Part shown: one piece after another, positions 1 to 5,783 of the stretch | How positions within the stretch are numbered: position 1 is the first letter of the stretch | How the letters are laid out: the number at the start of each line of letters is the position of its first letter | NCBI GenBank assembly: GCA_021296055.1 | Contig: JAGWBE010000054.1 | Coordinates: 1-8,956 of the forward strand | Source: Dehalococcoidia bacterium | GTDB lineage: Bacteria; Chloroflexota; Dehalococcoidia; Lucifugimonadales; Australimonadaceae | Direction of reading: 5' to 3' | DNA length: 8,956 bases | Translations under genes and position numbers: made by a program | Notes under the pieces: generated by a model | The model's database searches: none | The model's input: the letters and a program-made list of their open reading frames with translations, nothing else | What the model was told of the DNA's origin: nothing

Positions 1-15
1 TGGGGGATGCCCCCA
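1..15. repeat. Perfect GC palindrome (TGGGGG-ATG-CCCCCA)
   Basis: A 6-bp perfect stem with a 3-nt loop sits at the very edge of the window. It may be the end of a longer element that is cut off. It has no following T-run on either strand, so it is not a convincing intrinsic terminator on its own. Confidence 0.5.
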
Positions 16-39
16 CGCCCCCAGCCGAGGGGCGCCCTT

Positions 40-111
40 CGAGTTCCCTCAGGGCGAGCGGAGGGGGAGAGAAGCTGCCTGCGTGAATCGAGGCGAGTTT
101 CCTCAGGGCGA
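40..111. repeat. Two-copy direct repeat, 18 nt, 54-nt spacing
   Basis: CGAGTTCCCTCAGGGCGA at 40-57 and CGAGTTTCCTCAGGGCGA at 94-111 match at 17 of 18 positions. Both are followed by a G-rich stretch (GAGGGGGAG and TGGGGAG). The copies lie in non-coding DNA. Whether the unit is dispersed elsewhere in the genome cannot be seen from this window. Confidence 0.65.
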
Positions 112-127
112 ATGGGGAGCATGGTGA

Positions 128-1111
128 TTAGTACGCCAGCAGCTCGCGCAGCGCCCCGGCGACCTTGTCCGCGGTGGGCATGAAGGCGCTCTCAAGGGTG
201 GGCGCGAACGGCATCGCCGGGATGTCCAGTCCCGCGCAGCGCATCACCGGCGCGTCCAGGTGGCCGAACGCGCCCTCCACGATGAGCGCGCTCACCTCCG
301 CGCCCACGCCTCCCGTGCGGTTGTCCTCGTGAACGATCAGCGCCCTGTTCGTCTTGCGCACCGACTCCAACACCGTCTCCGCGTCGATGGGCCGCACCGA
401 GCGCAGGTCGACTACCTCCACGTTCGCGCCCTCCCCGGCCAGCGTCTCGGCGGCTTGCAGCGCGTAGTGGACGGTCAGGCCGTAGGAGACGACCGTCGCG
501 TCCGACCCTTCCCGCTTCACGTCCGCCGCGCCGATGGGCAGCGCGTAGTCGCCGTCGGGCACGTCGCCGCGGACGGAGCGGTAGGTGCGCTTGTGCTCGA
601 GGAAGATGACCGGGTCGTCGTCGCGGATGGCCGCCTTCAGCAGCCCCTTCGCGTCGAACGGCGTCGCGGGCGTGACCACCTTCAGCCCAGGCGTGTGCGC
701 GAAGTACGCCTCCACCGATTGGGAATGGAACAGCCCGCCGCGGACGTGTCCGCCGTAGGGGCTGCGGATGACCATCGGCACGTGAACGCCCCCGTAGGTT
801 CCGTAGCGCGCTCGCGCCGCCTCCCCCACAATCTGGTTCATCGCGGGCCAGATGAAGTCCGCGAACTGCATCTCCGCCACCGGCCGCATCCCCGCCATGG
901 CCGCCCCCATCGCGATGCCCGCAATGGACGACTCCGCCAACGGCGTGTCGATGACGCGCTCCTCTCCGAATTCGTCCACCAGCCCCTGCGTCGCAAGGAA
1001 CACGCCTCCGCGCCGCCCCACGTCCTCCCCCATCACGAACACCGACGGATCCCGCTCCATCTCCTCGCGGAGAGCCTGGCGCACGGCCTCGATGACGGTG
1101 AGCGCGGGCAT
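128..1111 (-). CDS. 2-oxoacid (branched-chain type) dehydrogenase E1 component, beta subunit
   Basis: This is the beta subunit of the TPP-dependent E1 heterotetramer that decarboxylates a branched-chain 2-oxoacid (or pyruvate) and passes the acyl group to lipoyl-E2 in the cytoplasm. The 327-residue length is typical for stand-alone E1 beta. Visible family features are an N-terminal pyrimidine-binding half with the conserved glutamate in TPLAESSIAG (E60, expected to activate the TPP aminopyrimidine). It also has the GGLFHSQS segment with H129, and a C-terminal transketolase-C half containing VVDLRSVRPID and the VHEDNRTGG stretch. The ATG at 1111 is fixed by the upstream alpha gene, whose TAG stop ends one base before it (TAG-C-ATG), which implies translational coupling; no strong Shine-Dalgarno is seen. 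Substrate preference (branched-chain, pyruvate or acetoin) cannot be fixed from beta alone. The alpha subunit favours the branched-chain/2-oxoisovalerate class. The gene looks intact. Confidence 0.93.
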   Translation of the reverse strand: MPALTVIEAVRQALREEMERDPSVFVMGEDVGRRGGVFLATQGLVDEFGEERVIDTPLAESSIAGIAMGAAMAGMRPVAEMQFADFIWPAMNQIVGEAARARYGTYGGVHVPMVIRSPYGGHVRGGLFHSQSVEAYFAHTPGLKVVTPATPFDAKGLLKAAIRDDDPVIFLEHKRTYRSVRGDVPDGDYALPIGAADVKREGSDATVVSYGLTVHYALQAAETLAGEGANVEVVDLRSVRPIDAETVLESVRKTNRALIVHEDNRTGGVGAEVSALIVEGAFGHLDAPVMRCAGLDIPAMPFAPTLESAFMPTADKVAGALRELLAY

Positions 1112-1112
1112 G

Positions 1113-2003
1113 CTAACGGCCGTCCGCCGCGTACAGATGATCGAGCACGTCCGCCGCGCTCGGATAGGGCGCCGCCTCCGCCGCGTCCGTCGCCTCGTCC
1201 ACCTCTCGCCGCGCCGCCTTGCGCAGCTCGGCGTCCCGCTCGGGCGTCAGCACCCCCTCGGCCAGCAACCGCTCTTGGAGCTTGGCGAGCGGGTCGCGCT
1301 TCTTCCCCTCCTCCACCTCCTCCCGGTTGCGATAGGTCGAATCGTCGTCGTCGCTCGTATGCGGCAGGTAGCGCTCCACGTCGAACTCGACCAGCGACGG
1401 TCCGCCTCCCCGCGCGGCGCGCAGCACGGCTTGGGCGGTGGCGGCGTAGGCGGCGGCGACATCGGTGCCGTCCACCGTCACTCCCGGCATGCCGTAGGCG
1501 GCGGCGCGCTCGGCCACGCGGTCGATCGCCATCTGCTTGTGCAGCGGCACGGAGATCGCGTAGCCGTTGTTCTCGACCATGAACAGCACCGCCAGGTTGT
1601 GGACGGAGGCGAAATTCATCGATTCGTGAACGTCTCCCTGGCTGGCCGCGCCGTCCCCCAAGTACACTGCCGTCACCGTCGGCTCCCGCCGCAGCTTGGC
1701 GGCCAGCGCCCAACCGACGGCCTCCGGCACGTGCGACCCCACCACGTTGGACAGGTTCATGAATCCGCGTCCCACGTCCGCGCCGTGGAGCGGGAACTGG
1801 CGAGCACGGCTGATGGGCTCGCCCTCCTTGGCCAGGAACCCCAGCATCACCTCTCGCATCGTCAACCCCTGGGCTACGCACACGCCCATGTCGCGGTAGT
1901 AGGTGAAGCAGAAGTGGCGCGCGGCGTGCTTGCGCAGCGCCCACACGCTGCCCAGCTGCGCCGCCTCGTGTCCCTGGCAGGAAGCCACCGGTTCAGTATC
2001 CAC
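1113..2003 (-). CDS. 2-oxoacid (branched-chain type) dehydrogenase E1 component, alpha subunit (main part, frameshifted gene)
   Basis: This is the catalytic alpha partner of the adjacent beta subunit. The TPP/Mg-binding motif is clear: GDG at about residues 116-118, then ENN with the Asn pair at 145-146. Also visible are the GHEAAQLG motif near the N-terminus, the conserved SHVPEAVG segment, and the loop RYLPHTSDDD followed by TYRNREEV. That loop is the signature of 2-oxoisovalerate-type E1 alpha. The open frame starts at GTG 2003 and gives 296 residues, against about 330-370 usual for the family. The missing N-terminus is encoded immediately upstream in another frame from ATG 2110, ending in the sequence VWILNR. 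The two halves meet at about 1988-1990, where the sequence must be re-read by one base, and a short loop expected between LNR and VASCQGHE is absent. GTG 2003 is therefore probably not the native start. Either the gene is broken or the assembly is wrong here. Confidence 0.88.
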   Translation of the reverse strand: MDTEPVASCQGHEAAQLGSVWALRKHAARHFCFTYYRDMGVCVAQGLTMREVMLGFLAKEGEPISRARQFPLHGADVGRGFMNLSNVVGSHVPEAVGWALAAKLRREPTVTAVYLGDGAASQGDVHESMNFASVHNLAVLFMVENNGYAISVPLHKQMAIDRVAERAAAYGMPGVTVDGTDVAAAYAATAQAVLRAARGGGPSLVEFDVERYLPHTSDDDDSTYRNREEVEEGKKRDPLAKLQERLLAEGVLTPERDAELRKAARREVDEATDAAEAAPYPSAADVLDHLYAADGR

Positions 2004-2110
2004 ACCCGCTCGTCCAGCGCGCGCACGCGCACCATCGCGGCGTAGAGGTCGAGGAGGTCTTCGGGGCCGAGGGGCTCCACCCCGGCGGGCGCGGATCGGG
2101 CCTGCTGCAT
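1988..2110 (-). pseudogene. N-terminal fragment of the E1 alpha gene in a different frame
   Basis: Translation from ATG 2110 gives 41 residues ending in LDERVWILNR. This matches the family N-terminus, an LxxLYxxMxxxRxLDER helix followed by LNR and a short loop. After CGG at 1990-1988 this frame no longer resembles the family, while the continuation of the protein is in the frame that opens at GTG 2003. Joined, the protein would be about 333 residues, close to family length. ATG 2110 has no Shine-Dalgarno, but a TATAAT box lies nine bases upstream, so the native mRNA may be leaderless or nearly so. A true deletion and an assembly error are both possible. Confidence 0.8.
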
Positions 2111-2119
2111 GGCGCGGCG

Positions 2120-2125
2120 ATTATA
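2120..2125 (-). promoter_or_regulatory. -10 box (TATAAT) for the E1 alpha-beta operon
   Basis: A consensus TATAAT reads on the minus strand and ends nine bases before the ATG at 2110. The expected transcription start is within a few bases of that ATG, giving a leaderless or very short leader mRNA. No TTGACA-like -35 is seen at 16-18 bp; the nearest hexamer is CTCCAT. Confidence 0.5.
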
Positions 2126-2130
2126 GCGGC

Positions 2131-2136
2131 TAGAAT
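2131..2136 (+). promoter_or_regulatory. -10 box (TAGAAT) for thiI, leaderless arrangement
   Basis: TAGAAT matches the -10 consensus at five of six positions and ends six bases before the thiI ATG at 2143. That puts the expected transcription start at or next to the A of the start codon. The GGGGG directly abutting the ATG is too close to act as a Shine-Dalgarno. No clear -35 was found. It sits back to back with the opposing TATAAT box at 2125-2120. Confidence 0.5.
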
Positions 2137-2142
2137 CGGGGG

Positions 2143-3315
2143 ATGGAGCAGCCTCCCTTCGTCCTCGTCCGCGTCCATGAGGTCGCCCTCAAGCGCGGCA
2201 ACCGCAGGCGCTTCATGCGCGTCCTTACGGACAACCTCCGGCGGGCGACCGCCGGGCTCGGCGTGCGCAGCGTGGAGGCCGACCACCTGGTCGCGCGCCT
2301 GACCCTAGCGGACGACGCCGACTGGCCCACCCTGCGCGACGCTCTGGCCAAGACGCCCGGCGCGGTCAAGTTCACCTCCGTCTACCGCGCCGACCTTGAC
2401 TACGACGAGGTAGCCGCCCTCGTCGCACGCGTCGCCAAGGCGCGCCGCTTCTCCACCTTCCGCATCAGCGCGCGCTTCCCCCTCACCTCGCGCGAGATGA
2501 ACGTAAGTCTCGGCGCGCTGGTCGAGCACGAAACCCGCGCCCGCGTCGACCTCACCCGCCCTGACCTCAACATCCGCGTCGATGTCTTCGCAAGCGGCGC
2601 GTTCGTATGGACGGACGAGGAACCGGGCGCGGGCGGCCTGCCCGTCGGCACGGGCGGGCGCGTGGCGGTGCTGATGTCCGGCGGGATCGACTCCCCCGTG
2701 GCCGCTTGGCGCATGATCCGGCGAGGCTGCCGCGCAACGCTCGTCCATTTCCACTCCTTCCCCCTAGTCGAGGGGCGCTCGCGGGAGAAGGCGCGCGAGC
2801 TGGCCGCCGCCCTCAACGCCTACCAGCTGGACACGCGCCTCTACCTCACGCCCTTTGCCGACGTGCAGCGCGCTATCATTCTCTCTACGCGGGGGCCTCT
2901 GCGCGTCGTCGCCTACCGCCGATTCATGATGCGCATCGCCGAGGCCGTCGCCCGCCGCGAGGGCGCGCAGGCGCTGGTGACGGGCGAGAGCCTGGGGCAG
3001 GTCGGCTCACAGACCCTGGCCAACATCGCCACAGTAGGCGAGGCGGCGGCGCTGCCGGTGCTCCGCCCTCTCGCCGGTATGGACAAGGTGGAGATCATCG
3101 ACCAGGCGCAGGCCATCGGGACATACGAGACATCCATCCTCCCTGACGAAGACTGCTGCTCCCTGTTCGTCCCTCGCTCCCCCTCGACGGCGGTGAGCGT
3201 AGAGGAGGCGCGCGCCGTCGAGCGCAACTTGGACGTGGAGGCGCTCGTGGCGCAAGCGGTCGAGGCGGCGGAGGTAGTCGAATACCATGTTGGCAGCCGG
3301 ACTGTAGACGCATAA
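2143..3315 (+). CDS. thiI: tRNA 4-thiouridine synthase ThiI (no rhodanese domain)
   Basis: ThiI adenylates U8 of tRNA with ATP and transfers sulfur from a persulfide donor to form 4-thiouridine; in some bacteria it also serves thiamine thiazole synthesis. The 390 residues show the family order: N-terminal ferredoxin-like region (about 1-70), THUMP domain (about 70-165), then a PP-loop adenylation domain. The ATP-binding PP-loop motif SGGIDSP is at 179-185. The GESLGQVGSQTL motif is at 281-292. The DEDCCSLF segment at 335-342 carries the cysteines (C338/C339) that correspond to the active-site Cys of the family. The protein ends after the PP-loop domain, so there is no C-terminal rhodanese domain. 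This is the short architecture known from Bacillus (about 400 residues), so a separate sulfur donor protein is implied. The start is the ATG directly downstream of a TAGAAT box and divergent from the E1 operon. The gene appears intact. Confidence 0.95.
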   Translation: MEQPPFVLVRVHEVALKRGNRRRFMRVLTDNLRRATAGLGVRSVEADHLVARLTLADDADWPTLRDALAKTPGAVKFTSVYRADLDYDEVAALVARVAKARRFSTFRISARFPLTSREMNVSLGALVEHETRARVDLTRPDLNIRVDVFASGAFVWTDEEPGAGGLPVGTGGRVAVLMSGGIDSPVAAWRMIRRGCRATLVHFHSFPLVEGRSREKARELAAALNAYQLDTRLYLTPFADVQRAIILSTRGPLRVVAYRRFMMRIAEAVARREGAQALVTGESLGQVGSQTLANIATVGEAAALPVLRPLAGMDKVEIIDQAQAIGTYETSILPDEDCCSLFVPRSPSTAVSVEEARAVERNLDVEALVAQAVEAAEVVEYHVGSRTVDA

Positions 3316-3347
3316 GACCTGCCCGCTACGCAGCCCTCCTCTACGAC

Positions 3348-3593
3348 ATGCCCACCCCACCCCGCCCCAGCGAGACCTCAATAGCGCCCCAGCGCGACTC
3401 CGCCGCGCGGAACGCCGGCCTGTTGCTCCTCCTGACCGCGGCGGCGAGCGCTGTGATGGCCTTCGCCCGCGTCTCCGCCGACGCCGACCAACCCACCCTC
3501 CTCGAATCCCTCCACGTCATCGCGGTCAACAAGGCGATGTACAGCATCAGCGGCGCCGCGAGGCTCGCCTCCGGGCTAACGCTGCTCGCCGCG
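3348..3593 (+). pseudogene. N-terminal part of a multi-pass membrane protein (frameshifted)
   Basis: The frame opening at ATG 3348, 32 bases after the thiI stop, has a hydrophilic N-terminus rich in Pro. It then has a clear membrane helix (residues about 24-42) and the beginning of a second (about 66-82, ending LASGLTLLAA). Past about 3593 this frame turns into Arg/Ser/Pro-rich sequence typical of a wrong frame. In the +2 frame the helix continues smoothly (AWFLLRAW, then MGAPLVPYLF). It and the piece at 3593-4063 are best read as one gene with one base missing near 3590-3600. No Shine-Dalgarno is evident, and thiI read-through may supply transcription. I do not recognise the family with confidence; it resembles small uncharacterised integral membrane proteins of the DUF4386 kind. 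Confidence 0.65.
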
Positions 3594-4063
3594 CATGGTT
3601 CCTTCTCCGGGCGTGGAGCGTTCGAGAGCGTATGGGCGCGCCGCTCGTCCCTTACCTGTTCATCGCGTCGGGCGCGTTCACAGCCCTATCCGGCCTGTGC
3701 GCGCTTGGCCTCGCCGCGTCCACGCCGAGCGCATCCGAGGCCGCCACCCTCGCCGCCGTAGACGCCTCGACCGAGACCATCGCCTACCTCCGATGGCTCA
3801 CCGGCAAGGTAGGTTTCGCCGCCGCAGGATTGGCGCTGCTAGGGGCGGCGCGGAGCCAATGGGCGGGCGGCGGCGCTATGCGGCGCATCGCCCCCGCGTC
3901 CGCTCTCATAGGCGCCGCTATGCAATTCATCTGGATAGACGCGGCCACGCTCATGCACCAGATCGTCGGCATCGCGTTCTTCGCGTGGATTGTGCTGATG
4001 GGCGCGATGCTGGCCGCGGGGCGGGGAGAGCGCCAGTTTGCGGGGGAACGCGACGCTTCGTAG
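3593..4063 (+). CDS. C-terminal part of a multi-pass membrane protein (frameshifted; alternative start ATG 3632)
   Basis: Read from 3593 in the downstream frame, this gives 156 residues that continue the second membrane helix (AWFLLRAW). It then adds about four more hydrophobic segments: LVPYLFIASGAFTALSG, VGFAAAGLALLGAA, IAPASALIGAAMQFIWI and IVGIAFFAWIVLMGAML. The first ATG in this frame is at 3632 and would start inside the protein, giving 143 residues and leaving out the first two helices. The repaired protein would be about 238 residues with six predicted helices. No catalytic motif is visible, and function and family are unknown. It ends at TAG 4061-4063, converging on the hydrolase gene. 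Confidence 0.7.
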   Translation, partial: AWFLLRAWSVRERMGAPLVPYLFIASGAFTALSGLCALGLAASTPSASEAATLAAVDASTETIAYLRWLTGKVGFAAAGLALLGAARSQWAGGGAMRRIAPASALIGAAMQFIWIDAATLMHQIVGIAFFAWIVLMGAMLAAGRGERQFAGERDAS

Positions 4064-4183
4064 CCGCCCTTTCCGTCTCGTCGGGGCAGGAGCGGCGCCT
4101 ACCCTACGCGTTGCGTTGTAGGGACAGGTTTGAAACCGTCCCTACTCGTCCCTGCCAAGGAGGCATTGCCCGCCCTGCCTCCC
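4064..4183. other. Intergenic region between convergent genes
   Basis: These 120 bases between the stops of the membrane-protein gene and the hydrolase gene contain a strong imperfect palindrome at 4118-4145 and a second partial copy of its right arm (CGTCCCTGCC, about 4147-4156). No gene is seen. Confidence 0.6.
4118..4145. repeat. Palindromic intergenic element (possible bidirectional terminator or REP-like repeat)
   Basis: The arms GTAGGGAC (4118-4125) and GTCCCTAC (4138-4145) pair perfectly. After a bulged A at 4126, GGTT (4127-4130) pairs with AACC (4134-4137) around a TGA loop. This gives a 12-bp stem with one bulge. It lies between two convergent stop codons, where a hairpin can end transcription from both sides, but there is no T-run on either side. 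Palindromes of the form GTAGGG...CCCTAC occur as dispersed intergenic repeats in some bacterial genomes. Whether this one is repeated cannot be tested here. Confidence 0.7.
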
Positions 4184-4987
4184 CTACCCCAGGAACTCGG
4201 CGGCGACTTGGCAGAACTCCTCGGGCTTGCGGGCTAAGGGGATGTGCTCGCCTTGATCGATGAGGATGAGTTGGCCGTTGGGGAGGAGGTCGGCGGCCTG
4301 CTTGCCGTGCTCCGGGCCGATGATGCGGTCGTCCGCGCCCCACACGACGAGCGTAGGCGCCTGCACCTCCGGCAGGCGGTCGGGGAGCCAGAACGCCTTG
4401 CGCATCGCCGGGTCGTTCACGTAGGCGAGGACGGCGGTGTACGCCTCCGCCAGGCCGGGGCGTTCCATGCGCGCCATCTGCTCGTCCACCATCGCGTCGC
4501 TTACGTCGAACTCCGGGCCGAACGTGTTCTCCAACGAGCGGCGCGCCGCCTCGCGGTCGGGCAACTTGTAGTTCTGGGGCGGCGTGGGCGCGGTGGGGTT
4601 GAGGCCGGCAGTGTTGACGAGGATGAGTTTGCCGACGCGCTCGGGGCGCTGGTGCGCGACGAGGGCGGCGATCCAGCCGCCGAGCGTGTGGCCGACGAGG
4701 TGCGCGTGGTCGATGTCGAGTGCGTCGAGGAAGCCGACGGTCGACTCCGTCCACGCCTCGAAGGAGTAGCCGGACGCGGGGCGGTCGGACCATCCCCATC
4801 CGAAGCGATCGAACGCGATGACGCGGTAGCGATCGCCCAGGATGCGCATAGCCGGGACGAACTGGTCGGCGGAGGCGTCGAAGCCGAGGCCGGCCTGGAA
4901 GACGATAGGGTCGCCCTGCCCCGCCTCGATGTAGCGCAGGCGCCGCCCGCCCACCTCGACGAACCTGTCCTCCGATATGGCGGCCAT
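4184..4987 (-). CDS. Alpha/beta-hydrolase fold protein with Thr at the nucleophile position
   Basis: A 267-residue cytoplasmic protein of the alpha/beta-hydrolase fold (abhydrolase_1 type). The start ATG 4987 is supported by AAAGGAGG a few bases upstream; the frame is open further upstream but that part is not protein-like. Landmarks are the segment FDRFGWGWSDRP (about 59-70), the nucleophile elbow VGHTLGGW (98-105), WGADDRI with the likely acid D220, and GEHIPL with the likely catalytic H248. The elbow normally reads G-x-S-x-G; here the codon is ACG, so residue 101 is Thr. The usual HG oxyanion dipeptide after strand beta3 is also replaced (FQAGLG). Acid and base are kept, so the protein may be a weakened or altered hydrolase or a non-catalytic relative. 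It is not a haloalkane dehalogenase, which has Asp at this position. The substrate is unknown. The gene converges on the membrane-protein gene and diverges from the GIY-YIG-like gene. Confidence 0.88.
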   Translation of the reverse strand: MAAISEDRFVEVGGRRLRYIEAGQGDPIVFQAGLGFDASADQFVPAMRILGDRYRVIAFDRFGWGWSDRPASGYSFEAWTESTVGFLDALDIDHAHLVGHTLGGWIAALVAHQRPERVGKLILVNTAGLNPTAPTPPQNYKLPDREAARRSLENTFGPEFDVSDAMVDEQMARMERPGLAEAYTAVLAYVNDPAMRKAFWLPDRLPEVQAPTLVVWGADDRIIGPEHGKQAADLLPNGQLILIDQGEHIPLARKPEEFCQVAAEFLG

Positions 4988-4988
4988 G

Positions 4989-4998
4989 TCCCCTCCTT
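4989..4998 (-). promoter_or_regulatory. Shine-Dalgarno (AAAGGAGG) fixing the hydrolase start
   Basis: On the minus strand AAAGGAGGGGAC precedes ATG 4987. This near-perfect anti-16S match decides the start at 4987 over earlier in-frame codons up to 5155. It also shows that this genome uses Shine-Dalgarno initiation for some genes while others look leaderless. Confidence 0.75.
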
Positions 4999-5021
4999 TG
5001 CGAGCAGTGTCGGCGAGGCGG

Positions 5022-5049
5022 ATTCTACCCGGCGGCAGGGCGAGCGCAA
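5022..5049 (-). promoter_or_regulatory. Candidate promoter for the alpha/beta-hydrolase gene
   Basis: On the minus strand TAGAAT (5027-5022) is a five-of-six -10 match. It is preceded after a 16-bp spacer by TTGCGC (5049-5044), a weak -35. Expected transcription start is near 5015, giving a leader of roughly 28 nt that contains the Shine-Dalgarno. Confidence 0.4.
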
Positions 5050-5079
5050 TGGGGAGGGGGCTAGCAGGGGGGCGCGCTC

Positions 5080-5110
5080 TTGACGCCTCGGCCTGGCGCA
5101 CGCGTACTAT
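5080..5110 (+). promoter_or_regulatory. Candidate promoter for the GIY-YIG-like gene
   Basis: TTGACG (5080-5085) is a five-of-six -35 match and TACTAT (5105-5110) a good -10, separated by 19 bp, slightly longer than ideal. A Shine-Dalgarno GAAGGAGA (5116-5123) follows, seven bases before ATG 5130. The gene therefore appears to have its own promoter. Confidence 0.5.
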
Positions 5111-5129
5111 GGGGTGAAGGAGAACCCCA

Positions 5130-5783
5130 ATGGCTGACCGCCTCGACGACCTCAAGCGTTTCTACAATCTGCTCCACCGCCTCGCGGAGCGAACCCGCGG
5201 CCCCAGGCGCCTGGCGGATGCCGACTGGGACAAGGACTTGCCGGTGCGGGGCGTCTACTTCTTCTTCGAAGAAGGTGAGATGCGCTCGGACAGCGGCTCC
5301 GGCCCCCGGGTGGTGCGCGTAGGCACGCACGCAATTCATGACAGACCAGGGAAGGGCACTAGGCTACAGGGTCGCCTCTCTAATCATCGCAAAGACTACG
5401 GGAAGTCTGCTTTTCGCAGACGAGTGGATGAGGCATTGTGTCAAAAGGGAGTGTTCGCTCCGCGAGCGGTCGGCGCGATAGACGATTCCGCGATAGCCGA
5501 GCCACTGATTAGCAAGCACATCCACCGGATGCCCTTCCTCTGGCTCGGAATCGATGACCCTCCCAGCCGCGACAGCAAACGTCGTCTCATTGAACGCAAT
5601 GCCACTGCGTTGCTGAGCAACCATCAGCGCGACCTCCTCGACGAGCCATCGAAAGGGTGGCTTGGGAGGTATAGCCCCAAAGGGAAGGTATGCTCATCTG
5701 GCCTCTGGAGCATCCATTACATAAGCAGCCACCATTGCCCTAGCTTCCTCGACGAAATGGAGGCTTTGGTCGAGCGCGCCTAG
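5130..5783 (+). CDS. GIY-YIG nuclease-like protein, uncharacterised
   Basis: A 217-residue protein with a good Shine-Dalgarno (AAGGAG) seven bases before ATG 5130. It fits an uncharacterised bacterial family that I recognise by its pattern RGVYFFFE, VVRVGTHA, RLSNH, MPFLWL, IERN and GWLGRYS. The pattern can be laid on the GIY-YIG nuclease motif set: GVY at 41-43 for GIY, VRVG at 62-65 for YIG, R82 and H86 in the following helix, E124 as candidate metal ligand, and N157 as the conserved Asn. If this mapping holds, it could be a divergent Mg-dependent endonuclease or a DNA-binding relative. Compared with longer members recalled from memory, the segment between the helix and MPFLWL looks compact. 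There is no membrane segment or signal peptide. GC content falls from about 72% in the first part to about 52-55% after 5331, which suggests acquired DNA. The biological role is unknown. Confidence 0.72.
   Translation: MADRLDDLKRFYNLLHRLAERTRGPRRLADADWDKDLPVRGVYFFFEEGEMRSDSGSGPRVVRVGTHAIHDRPGKGTRLQGRLSNHRKDYGKSAFRRRVDEALCQKGVFAPRAVGAIDDSAIAEPLISKHIHRMPFLWLGIDDPPSRDSKRRLIERNATALLSNHQRDLLDEPSKGWLGRYSPKGKVCSSGLWSIHYISSHHCPSFLDEMEALVERA

Larger units (their letters stand above)
1..127. other. Intergenic region with short repeats, downstream of the E1 beta gene
   Basis: No coding region is apparent on either strand. The stretch opens with a perfect palindrome, TGGGGGATGCCCCCA (1-15, 6-bp stem, 3-nt loop), and contains two copies of an 18-nt direct repeat at 40-57 and 94-111. 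It lies just beyond the stop of the E1 beta gene (TAA at 130-128, minus strand), so it could contribute to transcription termination. There is no T-rich tract to make a standard intrinsic terminator. The E2 gene that often follows E1 beta is not visible before the window edge. Confidence 0.6.

Noticed and set aside
40..111. CRISPR array
   Set aside because: Only two imperfect 18-nt copies are present, with no further repeats and no cas genes.
260..2045. Long plus-strand open frames opposite the E1 genes (260-1582 and 852-2045)
   Set aside because: They are antisense to two clearly conserved genes, rich in Arg/His/Pro as expected of GC-rich shadow frames, and show no domain or initiation signal.
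3595..4263. 222-residue plus-strand open frame overlapping the membrane protein and the start of the hydrolase 3' end
   Set aside because: Arg-rich low-information translation, overlaps better-supported genes on both strands and runs through the palindromic element.
4244..5083. 279-residue plus-strand open frame opposite the hydrolase
   Set aside because: Shadow of the hydrolase gene in a GC-rich genome; it also runs through the hydrolase promoter and Shine-Dalgarno.
4988..5155. N-terminal extension of the hydrolase to 5155
   Set aside because: The extension is non-conserved Arg/Pro/Ala-rich sequence that crosses the candidate promoters of two genes; AAAGGAGG sets the start at 4987.
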